Source of the DNA: Arctopsyche grandis
Lineage: Eukaryota > Arthropoda > Insecta > Trichoptera > Hydropsychidae
DNA: 64,000 nt
Assembly (NCBI RefSeq): GCF_051622035.1
Contig: NC_135358.1
Span: forward strand, 9,217,001-9,281,000
Direction: 5' to 3'
This document shows positions 34,441 through 46,507 of this stretch, one piece after another. The notes beneath the pieces are model-generated. The model was not told where the DNA came from and made no database searches. It worked only from the letters and a program-made list of their open reading frames with translations. A program made the position numbers and the translations under genes. Each line of letters starts with the position of its first letter. The first letter of the stretch is position 1.

Positions 34441-36129
34441 GTCAATATCTCGAGTTCGAATTTTAGCATGATTACAAAACTTCATATATTGTTACTACGT
34501 ACATCGATAAAGTACAAAAGGTTTTTGGTCTATTCTTCTTCTGGAAAAGTATACAGACTGGAAAATTCTCGCACTTCAGTGATGTAGTAATTTGACTAAT
34601 CATAAAACGATAGATTTGATGATGGTTATGAAATTACTGAGGTTGCTGCCACCATTTCGACGTTTATGCATGGAAACTATTCACTTAAAGGGATTGTACA
34701 ATAGTATGGAATGTATCGAATGTGTTCAAATTAGTTAATTGGTGATGCGATGCCTGAAATCTAAAAGTATATACCAGGGCGATAAAAGTATATACATATG
34801 CGTGCCTCATTAAGCTTTCAAGTAATGGACCAATTGTAATAACCTTTTAAGACCCATTTCCGTGAAAATGATCAACGCCTCATTACTGTGAACGAACTTC
34901 CCTTTCCTTATTGGCAAAATCGAGGCGAGTGTTCGCGATTTGTATGCAAATGCATTCTTCTTCTCTGACCCTTCATAATTCTCCTTACTACGGAGCTGGA
35001 TTTCGAACAATCTTGTTGGCGGAACACAAATATCCCGCTGGGCTGTGACTTTTATTACAATTTCAAATTTAGATCCTGATTTGAATTCCGCTCTCAAAAC
35101 CAGCGCTGACTTCAATTTAAATATGAAAATTATCATACAACTACCGGGACAGTCCAATGTACATATGTGTGTATGTATGTATGTATGTACATACGAATAT
35201 ACCTGTAAAGCCAAATGGGAGAATTTACGTTTAAACAATAATTTATAGATTTCTTGCATACACACATTCGTAATTTTATTTATCGCTTGTGAAAGCTATA
35301 ATTTTCATTGGCACAAACACTCTCCATCTATGTACTTGTATTATATTTTTGTATACGTTGAAAATATCTACTGTAGCGAACAAGTCCTATAAATTATACA
35401 GGAATTCACTCGAAATGGTAGAGACATCGTTACGAATAAAGTTAAAATCATATTAAAAGTTTACACCCGATAAGGAACACCGCAGTAGATTGTGTTTCTA
35501 ATGCTTTTTAGTAATGGCAGCTAAACTTTGAATTTGGAATGTCACGCAATCGTACACACTACAGCTAATTTTAATACGCGCATATTTTTAATTGGTACAT
35601 TAGTAAATTTCAGGTGCTTATTTTCGTTATTTCTTATATTATACTTAATCTGGATTGTTTCCTTCTGAGCGATAAAATTCCATGTCATATTTGTCCTATA
35701 TTATTTTAATTGCACAATTTAACTGACAAACCAAATTAAATTAAATATGTATGTATGTATGTATGTATGTATAAACATATGTAGTCGATTTTAAAAAACT
35801 AGTAATAAGGAAGAATAATATGTTCATACACGTGTGAGGTAAATCGGAAGAGGTTTATGTCAATTTGTGAAAAGTTGAATCACTTTTAAACATAATCATT
35901 ATCTTCAATAAGTCATAAATTAGAAAATCAAAGTCTAGGATTATTACTCTCAACCTTGGACGTGAACTGCGACTCAATTTTGAATGAGAAGAAGAGATGT
36001 GCATTTTTTAGATTTTGCAACAAAATCTAGCATATTTATTTATTTTCAAAAACGGAAACATTTTATATAACATTGACATTTTATATAACAATGAAAATTT
36101 TTCTAAAGGTTAATTACTACAATGAGAAA
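34441..36129. other. Intergenic with tetranucleotide runs
   Basis: A 151-residue minus frame (35265-34810) is open partly because of a (TATG)n run (YVHTYIHTHICTL) and shows no domain. (TATG)n repeats at 35167-35190 and 35746-35772. No gene called. Confidence 0.5.
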
Positions 36130-37065
36130 CTAAAATAAAAACAAAGAAGAAAAGCATTGAATAATGGTACATAGACACATATGTATGTATGTATGTATAT
36201 ATGTATTACTAAGAAAAATGATTAAACAATAGAAATTTAAAGCAAGAAAAGGAACAACAAAAAGAATCAATAAGGGAATAAGGGAGAATATTGTTAAAAG
36301 AAGAGCAAGATACACATATCGATGGCTTAGTGCACAGATATTGTGTCCATTTTTTTATTTGTATCGAGTTTTAAGTTTGCATATGCTGGAATAATTCAGG
36401 TAATTTATTTATAATCACACAGATTACATTGAAAGGAAAAACCAAAATTATTCCATCATCTACAAACTAAAAATTGGATAAAAATTCAAAAATGGACATG
36501 CAATATCTGTGTACCAAGCTAGTGATATGTAAAAAGGAATTACAGGAATAGTTGGTAGAACAGGGATTCATGTGAAATAATGAAGATTTACGAAGGGATC
36601 TGATTGGAATAAGATGTTACTTAATAAATAAGGACATCAATTACATAATTCAAAAGCTTAAACAAAAAACATTAATCTTCAATTTTCAAAGGAAACAAAA
36701 CGGCTATTGTGAAAAAATCTGGAATCGCAGTAGGAATGGAATTTTTTATTTATGCATTCTAAATTATTAATATATACGCGATAGAAAGGATAAACAGTAC
36801 TAACAAATTCCAGATGACTTCTTATAAATAAATTGAAATGCAAGGCAACAGTGTTATGGGATTTATATGGCTTTGATGGTCCAAAAGTATTATTAAGTAT
36901 TAAATCAACATAAAAACGGAAAGATAATTTACTATAAACTAAAACGCCAAGGTCTCTCACACCATCAACCATTAATAATTGATTAGTAATGATATGAAAA
37001 TTAAACAATATAGGGGATGTAGTACAAAAGTCTAGAAAATGTAATGCGAAAACACTTGGTAACAT
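36130..37065 (-). pseudogene. Degenerate LINE reverse transcriptase, C-terminal region
   Basis: The best frame (37065-36679) contains VDGVRDLGVLVYSKLSF, then FIRSHLEFVSTVYPFYRVYI and INKKFHSYCD. These fit the post-catalytic RT region of Jockey/R1-type elements (DLGV..D.kLsF, lVRS.LEY.s.VW.P, iqkkF). Fragments of the thumb and end continue in other frames to about 36300. Stops and frameshifts show it is inactive. No ends or target duplication were identified. Confidence 0.6.
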
Positions 37066-39329
37066 TGAGAAACAAACTGGTTATTGAGACAGTAGTTAGT
37101 GAATATATAATATGAAAGTGCAGTCAGAATCGATTTGTTTTCTGTACATTTTGAATTTCATTTATTATATAATACATATGTACTATGTACATATATAATT
37201 CGATTGTTATACAAAGTGAGGTTCTCTGTTATATTTCAATTTCCGAATTGAATTATTACCGTTTGTCTTTTACGATTTTCTACTATCGCGAGTGGACGCG
37301 CGCAGAGTGCAACGTGGTACACGAGGTAATTGAGTTAACTCAATCATTGGCTATATTATATTACATATATATATGCATAAGTATATGTATATACCTATAT
37401 AGGTATACGTTGACCGGCTCTCCCACAACACCGCTTGTCCGCATTATCGAGTCGGGTCATTTGTAACCGAACAATGTCTAATGAATTGGAAACAGTATCG
37501 AGGATTCGATCGTGGACGCCTACTACAGCCGACTGGCCCGTTTATCTGCCACGGTGATCGACACACACTATATACAGCAAATTATCATTTAACCTGTTGA
37601 GTATCCAAGGTTTTCAGTCGCAGTTTCGCTTTTTCGAATCGAATCTAGGCTAATATCATAACATTTAGAGTTACATACATATGTATGTAGATGTCCATTT
37701 GGCTGTTCTAAAATATTCGCAGACATTCGCAAAATAAAGTTCAATTGTCTACTTATTTTTGCTCAATGTTTTGTTTACCATAATTTGACCCGTTCGCACC
37801 GAGGGAGTCGTTATTATTTGCATAATTATTTTTATGCATCCTACTTGGCTTGAAGGGTTCCCGGTTTGCCATTGATGATTTAACTCCTAGATTGTGGAGT
37901 TTTACCCAGCCCGCATAATTGACATCGATGATCCTATAAAAATGTCTGGTGGCTGCGCTTAATTTTGCGTTTGTTAATTTACTTAAAAAATGCAAGTTCA
38001 TTTAATATTTTTTTTTTAGTATATATCTATTTATTTAAAAATAGTGCAAATGGAAATTCCTCAATACTTCTTTCTTCAATGCAAGTCGCATCGCTGCGTC
38101 TAATTTTAATCCGTCTGGTTGCGATATTTATTTTTTACGAAGGGCAATTCACTGAATGATGTTTCACGGAACACAATTGTGGGAAAAATCGACAATTTTA
38201 ATAAAGCGATTGTTGCCAAATTCTTTGAATTGACTCGATTCATTGTCAGTGAACAACTTCGAGCGAAATTTTTCAACCATGTTATTTTTAAAATGGTCTT
38301 TAAATACTCGGCCATCACTCATTCCCAATAACGCTAATTTAATTGAATGCTGAAAATGGGAAGATATAAAAGAAAGAGTTTTAAAAAATTCAAGTCTTCA
38401 TGAGTTTTATCAGGTCTCAGATTAAAAGGTTGAATAAAGTCAATTATTTTAATTTTTAAATTTAGAAGTTGTGTTTGTAAACTTTTCTAGGAAAGAAGAT
38501 AAAACAGAAAAATTGGCATTTTCAACTTCTGACCCAAGGTTTTTCACCGTCCATCAATATCATAATTTCACAAATAAAAGTGCGAAATATTACTCTATAA
38601 AGCGTCAGTGACCGCAGTAAAATATTTTCTTGGCCGCACATGAGAACCACTTCAAGAACGTTTCCTTTTTGCATTTATGGTAGAAAACAATGAAAAATAG
38701 TTTTAAAATTAAAATTTTCTGCACCGAATAGGTATGTACTATAAAGTAATCTCTATTTACATATGGATTACTTTTCAAGGTGTGTTGTATCCTCTTAAGA
38801 TGTAAATTTTTAATTGTAGACTGTTTTCTTAAAGAAATTTTTTTAGGCATTTCTTCATATATGCTGTACATAAATACATACATACATATGTATGCTATCA
38901 CCTATCTTCTTTTGAAAGATATTTATCTTCATTATGATACTTCATCACGCTGGTCAAAAATCTTAAATGCCCTCAGGACTTAAATTTGTTCGATATTATA
39001 AACCAAACTTAAAAAAAATCAATCAATTGATATTTTGTTTATAGGGATTTGAAAAGGTACATATTACACATAATAATACTTCATTGATTGCGAGAAAATT
39101 GAAAAAAATTACAGATGTACATGAATTAAGTAGAATAAATTCGATGTGTATTGGCAGAATTGTTTGGCGTTGTTCGGGGTGGATAAAAATGATTTTATGA
39201 AATTGGACTTTTCCCGAAAACATTGTAAAATCAAGTTAGACAGTATATAAATCATGATAAAATATGTATACCAAATTGGGTAGTGCATACGATATTGATA
39301 GCAGAGCTCTGTATACTCGGTAGCTTCGA
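37066..39329. other. Intergenic, one GC-richer island
   Basis: 37260-37570 is GC-richer with a short frame starting at ATG 37474 (27 residues, MSNELETVSRIRSWTPTTAD...) that stops at TGA; the bases CG|GTGATC there could be a donor. The rest is AT-rich with chance frames. Confidence 0.4.
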
Positions 39330-39690
39330 TAATCGGGAATTGGTTATCGAAACTGAAACAGGGATCGGTATCTGGAAATGAAAATGGAGTCCGTATCCGA
39401 AACAAAAAGGAATCTCAGGAACCGGAAATGAAATAGGAATCGGTATCCTGAACTGAAAAAGGAATCCAGATCCAGAACTAAAACAGTAATCGGTATCTGG
39501 AACTGAAAAAAGAATCGGGATCTGAAACTGAAACACTAATCGGAACTACATAAAACAGTAATCGAGGCTGCCACCCCTAGGTTGCCGCCCTCAGACACGA
39601 TCGAGCGTCGCTAACTAAAAAAGGAATCCGGAACCGGAACCGGAAATGAAAAAGGAATCGGAATCGAAATCTGAACAGAAAAGAATCCAA
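39330..39690 (+). repeat. Degenerate minisatellite, GGAATCGGTATCTGGAACTG-type units
   Basis: About 12-14 imperfect copies of a roughly 24 bp unit of the type AATCGGTATCTGGAACTGAA, interrupted by 60 bp at 39553-39620. Its open frames on the minus strand (Phe/Pro/Ile/Val-rich) are artefacts of the repeat. It begins close to the 3' side of the R1 relic. Confidence 0.8.
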
Positions 39691-39939
39691 ATCGATATTG
39701 ATATCGACGTCATAGAAAATTATATTTTTTTGATAACACGTCACGAATTCCACCAACCCACCAATCACGAATTCCGGCGAGGGGAAATCTTCTGGAAGAC
39801 ACAATCAACGTGTTTAATGCCGGTAGTAGTGTGGGATTTTTACCCACTAAAACCCCTCTCCTCCTCAGCTACCACTCGCCTACTAGTTAAGTATTGCTCA
39901 AGGGTGGTAGCCGGGATAGCCATCTAGACTCTAATCACT

Positions 39940-40914
39940 TTACGAAGTCTGACTTCTGTTCTCTCGGTCGCGTTCTGCCTCTTCTTTCTCCTGCATGATG
40001 CATACTGCAAACCTATTGCACGCTGTCCACGCCTCTGCACTCTCAAGCATAGCAGGAATCATGTTAATCGTCGTTAATGGGTTAACACCGAGTACATTTT
40101 TTAGAATGGTTCTTTGTGAGTTCCATGTTGGACAATCGAATGCAGTGTGTTCAGCATCGTCGTTTTCTGCACTGCAGTGATGACATCCTGATGTTGCTTT
40201 TTTTCCTATCTTGTACAGATAGCTTCCGAAGCAGCCATGTCCCGTTAAAATTTGAGTTAGGTGGAAGCACAGTTCACCATGTTTTCTCCGGCTCCAAACC
40301 CTCAGGTCTCTGATGAGTCGATGCGTCCACCGACCCTTAGTTGACGCATCCCATCGAGTCTACCACGAATACATGGTTCTCTCGTTTGCGTCATTTTTCT
40401 GCTTCCCTCTGTAGACTGCTATCCGCTCTTCTGCGAGCAGACCGATGGATGGTATGGCTGTTATTGCAAGGATGGCTGCTTCAGATACCGTGCGATATGC
40501 AGCAGCAACTCTTAGTGCACTTCTTCGCTGAACTCTAGCCATGTTGAGCCCCGCCTTTTCCGTTCTCATTGCATCCGCCCATATCGGTGCGCCACACAAC
40601 AAGACCGAGTGGACCACTTGATTGTAAAGTTTTCTTCTGCTATTTTTGGGTCCTCCTATGTTGGGCATCAACCTGGCCAAGTCTTCGGCAACTCCTGCTG
40701 CTTTTGGCACCGCCTTTTCTGTATGAACAGTGAAGCGAAGTTTGTCGTCGATCCATACTTCCAGGTATCGGATCGATCTGCTATATTTCACCTCGTGACC
40801 GTCGATGAAGAGTTGCGGCGGTATTAACTTCCTTCGTCTGGTGAAGAACACGGCCTCAGTCTTTTGGACTGCTAATTCCAATCCAGCGTCCGACAGCCAT
40901 CTCCTTACCTACCA
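39940..40914 (-). pseudogene. R1-clade LINE relic, RT C-terminus and Cys/His knuckle
   Basis: Read on the minus strand from 40914: WLSDAGLELAVQKTEAVFF, RYLEVWIDDKLRFTVH, then AVPKAAGVAEDLARLMPN and LLCGAPIWADAM, the usual R1 post-catalytic sequence. A single in-frame TAG near 40367 replaces what should be one residue. The same frame then continues with GHGCFGSYLYKIGKKATSGC and CHHCSAENDDAEHTAFDC, the CxxC...H...C knuckle typical of R1/TRAS proteins, and stops at 39942-39940. Everything upstream of the thumb is lost, as expected of a 5'-truncated copy. A GAATCNGG minisatellite starts just beyond its 3' UTR. Confidence 0.82.
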
Positions 40915-42235
40915 ACCACACCTTAGATGTATAAAACCTTACAAAGGCTATTCCGAAATTGAATATATATTAGAAAATTACAAAGTCTCTTTCGAAATTG
41001 CATATTGGATGTTAAATTTTAGAATATTATATGTATATCTACATACAACATATGCTCCTGGTATTCTAAAAATTGTTTTTTCGAAATCCCCATACTGTTT
41101 CACCGATGTTTACCGATTACATATTTACCGACGCTCCGTTTTTATATATGTTTGTATAAACTATATCTTTATATTACTGCTATTTTAAACTTTATTCATA
41201 AATGAATAATAAGCGGTGACTTTGTTGAAAGTAATTACGTATTCTGACATGGCGTGCATTATTGGAAAGGTTGTCAAAATTAATTAAGCCACCGGTGTGG
41301 GCGGTTCACCTGAATAATCCCCTTGACAAGAGACAACCACCCAGACTATGCATAATATTCTGATGTTTAATCTCGCTCGATTTTGAGAATTCCCTCACTT
41401 ATATATATACATATGTATGTATGTATGTGTATATACAATATAACAGACTTCCGAAAATACATAGCGTTGAAACGAAATATAATTCAATTCGAATTCGTAA
41501 GAGAATTCAACGCGACATGTTAAGTTACCTCGTCACGCATAGAGTGTTTATATTCATTTATTTTCGGATCAATTTATGAATATTTACTATGCGTCGGCCG
41601 TATGCACGTCCATTATTTTCAATTATGTGGTTATTTTCTCGGTTATTACCATATGAATGACGCTAAATCGCGAACAGCAGGTCCGCCTCTGCAACGATAA
41701 ACTCGACGCGAATATATGGCGAGAATTAAAATTTCGTATTGTGTGCATCTGATTAATTTAACGCTTACGATAAACAGCAAACACTCGTTGGAAGTGAACA
41801 GTCGATTTTGATTTAGGTTTGAATAAATAGTTTTCATTCAAACACATGTATATTATATTTTTATGGTCGTTGTGCAACGGCAGTTGCGTGTGCAAATTTA
41901 TTTACAAGCAATATTTGACGTTGACGTTTACGATATATTTTGAAATATTGTATTAAATATATAGCATTGAATTATTATTATTGAGATTTGCTGGATGCAG
42001 TTTAGGACGGAGTGAAAAATTAAAATTTTGGATTTCCCACAATGGGCCTAGTGGAAAATTTTCGTTATATCAAAGAAACTTTTTTTTTGAACAGACAATT
42101 ATTTATTTATTTTATCCTTGTGGATAAAATAAATAAGTAATTGCGTGGATCCAATTTTATATTTTCCCATGATGCTGTTATCAAGGCATTTTAGTGTTAA
42201 ACTTGGGCATTTACATATAAGTTTTATAGATTAAA
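40915..42235. other. Intergenic, no gene recognised
   Basis: AT-rich with (TATG)n at 41410-41430 and an inverted GGATAAAATAAATAA pair around 42090-42140. No coding frame with a motif. Confidence 0.5.
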
Positions 42236-42488
42236 ATTTTGGAAATGATATTCAAATAGTGGTGACATAATGAGTAGGATGGTTTTTGCCAATTTTATGA
42301 GGAACCGTTTCAACAATGAAATCAGATAATTTGGCGAACTTCGATATGAAAACGATCGACTTTGAATGACAAATAACCAAATCTGACCAAACAGCACCAA
42401 AGATAGTATTCTAAATAAGTTATTTTCAATGGAACCCGGCAACCTCTCGGTGGTTAGAATCAACCAAGCTTTGTATGCTGCTAAGTCA
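42236..42488 (-). mobile_element. tRNA-derived SINE, head interrupted by a MITE
   Basis: The plus strand shows ATTCAAATAGTGGTGACATA, GGAACCGTTTCAACAATGAA, GGAACCCGGCAACCTCTCGG and CAAGCTTTGTATGCTGCTAA, the reverse complement of the SINE from body to head. The head breaks off where a GTAGCCAG-ended element starts at 42489. Confidence 0.78.
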
Positions 42489-42926
42489 CGGTCGTAGCCA
42501 GAGGGGGGGATTGGGGGGCATCATCCCCCCCTAAATTAAAAATAGTACATATTGAGAAAAAGAAACAAAATCAAATTTTTTATTTAATTCAACTGAATTT
42601 TTTTTCAATAGACACTTAAAAAAGATTATTTATTATTCGAAATATGATTTATAAACACTTTGTATAAAATTGTATTAATTAATTTATTTGATAATATGGT
42701 TTTAAAAAGTCATAGAAATAACGAAAAATTGATTTTTCTAGTCGTATGAATTCATTGGATAACTATTTATTTTCAAATATGCCGAAAAAAATGTACCTAA
42801 TAATTATATACACGCAAATTCTAGGAATGAAAAAAATTAAAATGTTTCGTATTTTCTTTTGAAAAAAAAAGCGCTTAAGGGGGGGTTGCGCCTCCCTCTT
42901 CCCTAAAATAATCCTGGCTACGGTCT
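42489..42926. mobile_element. MITE with GTAGCCAG ends, about 440 bp
   Basis: Left GGTCGTAGCCAGAGGGGGGG and right (reversed) GACCGTAGCCAGGATTATTT form imperfect TIRs with G-rich sequence just inside each end. The interior is AT-rich without ORFs. The left end is inserted at a SINE head. hAT affinity is suspected, but no target duplication was found. Confidence 0.65.
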
Positions 42927-44149
42927 TATGCGGACTTGTGTATAAAAACAATTATTTAATGAGTAAACAATTTAATTTTGCAATATTAGTCAAATATACA
43001 TACATGTGTATGTATGTACATAATTCAATTTAGAGTTCAAATGATTAATTGAAAGACGATTAAATGGGTTGTATATGCTCTTAATTGATTTCGTAGTCGT
43101 TTTCACGGTCAAAATTACACAAAAGCAATCTTGTCTAATGCCAATGATGCTGCGAACGAAACGAAAAGGGTTAAGGGTGATCGTTTTTCGCAATCAAATT
43201 ACAATAATAACGAAAGTGTAAGTAGTTTGCGCTGCTTCGCCTCGAGGGCCGTGAAAACGAGAAGTCGTTAAAGCCGTTACAAATCTTTAACATGCTAATT
43301 TTATTACGTACACATCATTTTTTCCTATCGCGTTATTATTATATGTATTAGCATTTCCTCGTTTTTACGAGCGTACATATCTATTCGGTATCGGTTGCAT
43401 AATCCGCTAAAAACGACGTGTGAAATTGCACAACGGACAATGGTGCCGCAAAAATAATACATACATAATATACATAAACGCAATAAGAGTGGCGGCCGGG
43501 GAAATTATACTCGATTAAGAAAACAATAAAAGCTTTCTCTCGAATATTGGCAGTTGTACTTGTATGTACGTAATAGTGTAGGTACGGGTGATATTATCCG
43601 GTGGGTATAGTACATAATAAACGAAACCTTCTCGGCCGGTAACGGTTCCGGATATGCGAAATGCGGTAACGTTTAAAATGGCGATCGTTGCGAAAAGCTT
43701 AGAGACTGTTTGCGAACACGAGATAATCTTAATAGATCCATAAAAATGTACGTATAGTGAAATTTTCGCTTCGTACGATACCACAAACGTATGCACGTTA
43801 TCGTTGTGCGAATACTTCGTGTCGTGTCAAGTCGCTTCTTTGGGATCTGAATACCATAAAATGTAATGATTTCATTATGTTATGTAAAATATTGGTCGAC
43901 GAATAGAGTTGTAAAATTATTCAATACTGTACTATGTACATAAATATATATGTAGAAATAGTACGTACCTACCTACTTATTGTATATAATGTTAGATATG
44001 TACATTAATTTTTAATCTTAATATTTAAATTTTAGATTTTTTGCCGGACTTTCGTCTACTAGTACTACGGTGACTCGTAGTACTATGTAGTTCCTATTCG
44101 TAGTACTAGTTCTTACTTAATTACAAAAACAAAGCTGTTCATATAATAT
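42927..44149. other. Intergenic with GC-richer stretch and ACTAGTACTACG inverted repeat
   Basis: 43200-43860 has several CG-containing words and no real ORF. ACTAGTACTACG at 44058 and CGTAGTACTAGT at 44097 form an inverted pair. Confidence 0.45.
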
Positions 44150-44240
44150 GATTTTTAAATGCTTTTTATTATACATCACATCACAATACATCTTATATTT
44201 ATTTTAATAGCTACTGATGTACTGATCATTTTCTATTTTT
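44150..44240 (-). mobile_element. Jockey LINE 3'-end fragment
   Basis: On the minus strand this matches the last 90 bp of the Jockey element at 8870-8957, including TGATCAGTAGATCAGTAGCT-like sequence, AAGATGTATTGTGA and GCATTTAAAAATC. It is a severely truncated copy of the same or a sister family. Confidence 0.75.
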
Positions 44241-44439
44241 TATATAATATGGGGCTATTTTTTGTCAATGACATATTATGACTATACCTAGGCGTTGGCT
44301 TGGCGCTTTTAAAATAACAATAGACCGCTCTATTACTTTACAAGGCAAGAGAGAAAAATGTATAGTTGAAGACAGCAGTGAACCATTTTTTGTGCAAAAA
44401 TCATCGACCCAACGCTGATCTTTGATTATGACATCATCA

Positions 44440-44900
44440 TCATCATTCATTGCTGGATGAAGCCTCTCTAACACGTTTCCATTCGTCTCTGGAAAAAACT
44501 CCTATCTATCTCATCTCACACATTTTTCTTATTTCATCCACCCATCTCCTCTGTAGTCTTCCTTGCACACTTTTACATTCTATCGGGTACCAGTTTTTCA
44601 GCCATCGTCCGTTTTTCTAGCTACGGAACCCACCCAGTGCCATTTAAATTTATTTACTCTCACCATTTCAGCAACCAACTTTGTCATACCCACGTGTTTC
44701 TTTCCTCGTTATGTCAAGCGTACAGCGTTTCATACTTCTTTGAGTGCACTGGACCTTATGCAGCATTCTGGCGTTCAGATTCCACACGCATACGTCACCA
44801 CTGGCAAGGCAAATTGATAGAAGTGGCATTTCAGATTTGAATACGAGGCATCATCTCTCCCAAGCAACTATGTAAATGCGGTGCTTGAGGGCTTTTTCAG
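44440..44900 (-). pseudogene. RTE-like LINE relic, C-terminal RT region
   Basis: Minus-strand translation gives LPVVTYACGIW and LNARMLHKVQCTQRSMKR, then GRLQRRWVDEIRKMCE and SRDEWKRVREASS before a run of GAT/GAC codons. This is the usual ending of RTE-type endonuclease/RT proteins (LPVLTYG.E.W, QR.ME, RPxRRWxDDI, dRxEW). Frame changes and stops mark it as dead. A Jockey 3'-end fragment lies immediately to its left at 44150-44240. Confidence 0.72.
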
Positions 44901-45916
44901 AAACTTGGAATGGGACTTGGTAGGTCTCAACATCAACGGTCACCTCTTGAGTCACAATCAATTGGCACACGACATAAGACTAATATAATATTATCTAGTA
45001 TGTGAGAGAAAAACTTAAAAAAGTACTTAAAATATGCTAAAATTGTAGCTTTTAAATATGTGCATATAATATTAGAATTAAATTTTATTCGTAGGTAGTC
45101 AGTTCATTTGTCGATAAAGCCAGTATTTATGTGCTAAAAATAAACCTGCTTATAATGAAATAATATGCATATGTTCTATATTCATTATATATAATAATTT
45201 AAAATGAATATAGAACATGAATGAACCTCGCCGTGAAGAGAGCGGTCGCAGGAAGTTCCCATCGGATGCGCAACTTCCTGTTCTCGCTACAAACAAATTG
45301 TCTACAAGTACATACCTACATACCTTTAGGCTCGAAACGAGCTCTAAATATTGAAACTACAGCATTAAACGAATGAACACTCGGAAAAGTTTACAAATTT
45401 ACGAGTATATCCGCGAACGGTGAAGATAATGGCCGTAAAGTCGTAAGTCATAACACTGAAATTGTTCTGTTTCGCTTACAGTAGGAATTTCATCACATTA
45501 TCCGTTGACCCTGTGATGACCTGCGCAGCTCAATTTTACGATTGCGCAATTTACCCCGTCGATATTGACGTCTCGCCACGAGCCGTCACTCTGCAAAAAT
45601 TTCCCGGAAAATTGCACTATATAATTTATTGCGTGTGAAATTCACCCCCGATTAAAACGATTGCATCGATGCTAAAATAAATGCACACTCTTACAATAGT
45701 TTGCCTATGTATGTACATACTCATAGGTATAGCAACGCAAATACGTACAATTGTTTACTTTGAAATATCTCGTTTTGTCACGTACCGCAAACAGAGGTTT
45801 AAATTCATTTTAATTAATTCCTCTTATCTTATCCATTTTCGTAGATGTTCGTATATTTATACATATCTAGATGGTTTTGTATGCAAATTTAATGTACATT
45901 TTCAATAGTCAATAAA
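44901..45916. other. Intergenic, no gene recognised
   Basis: 45220-45680 is GC-richer than average but lacks a coding frame. The inverted TGAATATAGAACAT/ATGTTCTATATTCA words occur at 45170-45220. Confidence 0.45.
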
Positions 45917-46179
45917 CATATGAGCCGTTATATTTGAAAGTGGCGGAAGTCCAATTTCCAGTTCCAAAAACATTATTTCTGTTTGACTTAATTCACAAAT
46001 TGTTATCTCTTATTTTTATTCGATAGTCCAGAATCTCGAAAAAGCAGAATACAAATTACAGGCCACCAGTATTTTTAAATACTGTTAGATGCAAATCATT
46101 ATATTAACTGTTTTGCGAAATATTTCTTGAAATGAAGAAAAGTGGATTTATGCCACTTTCAAATATAAGGGCTCATATG
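45917..46179. mobile_element. MITE with GCCGTTATATTTGAAAGTGG ends, 263 bp
   Basis: The left GCCGTTATATTTGAAAGTGG and the right CCACTTTCAAATATAAGGGC are inverted. CATATGA flanks both sides and may be the target duplication. The interior ACTTAATTCACAAATTGTTA is shared, inverted, with 55.69 kb. No coding capacity. Confidence 0.76.
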
Positions 46180-46253
46180 ATACTTTGGATTGTTTGAATT
46201 TTGATTAAATGTCTCTTATATTCGAAATTATAATGTGTATAATTTAACATTTA

Positions 46254-46486
46254 TCTAATATAAAACTTCAAAAGAGACATTGTAATTATAAATGTAAGGT
46301 TTGTTGGGAACATCGAAAACAAATCAAAGTGTCTGTGACGACGATAATGATATCGTTGAATATTATTTTTTTTTCGATTCAAATACATTTAATACAAAAA
46401 CAAATGAATGTTTACTATAAGATTGTTTTGTCATGTTTAAGCTGTTTATATCACAAATACCGAGCGAAGCCGGGTAAAACCACTAG
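46254..46486 (+). mobile_element. Non-autonomous Helitron, 233 bp
   Basis: 5' TCTAATATAAAACTTCAAAA, 3' ACCGAGCGAAGCCGGGTAAA followed by ACCACTAG|T. It shares both ends and most of the interior with the 13.0 kb copy, while flanking DNA differs. A weak ACCG/CGGT stem precedes the terminal CTAG. Confidence 0.74.
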
Positions 46487-46507
46487 TGTTTTATATAATT
46501 GCAATTA

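Noticed and set aside
34810..35265. 151-codon minus-strand ORF as a gene
   Set aside because: Part of the frame is a translated (TATG)n run, there is no domain or splice context, and the opposite strand is also open.
39252..39536. Phe/Pro/Ile-rich minus-strand ORF as a structural protein
   Set aside because: It is a translated minisatellite with a 24 bp unit.
39330..39690. CRISPR-like array
   Set aside because: Units are contiguous and degenerate without unique spacers, and the genome is an insect's.
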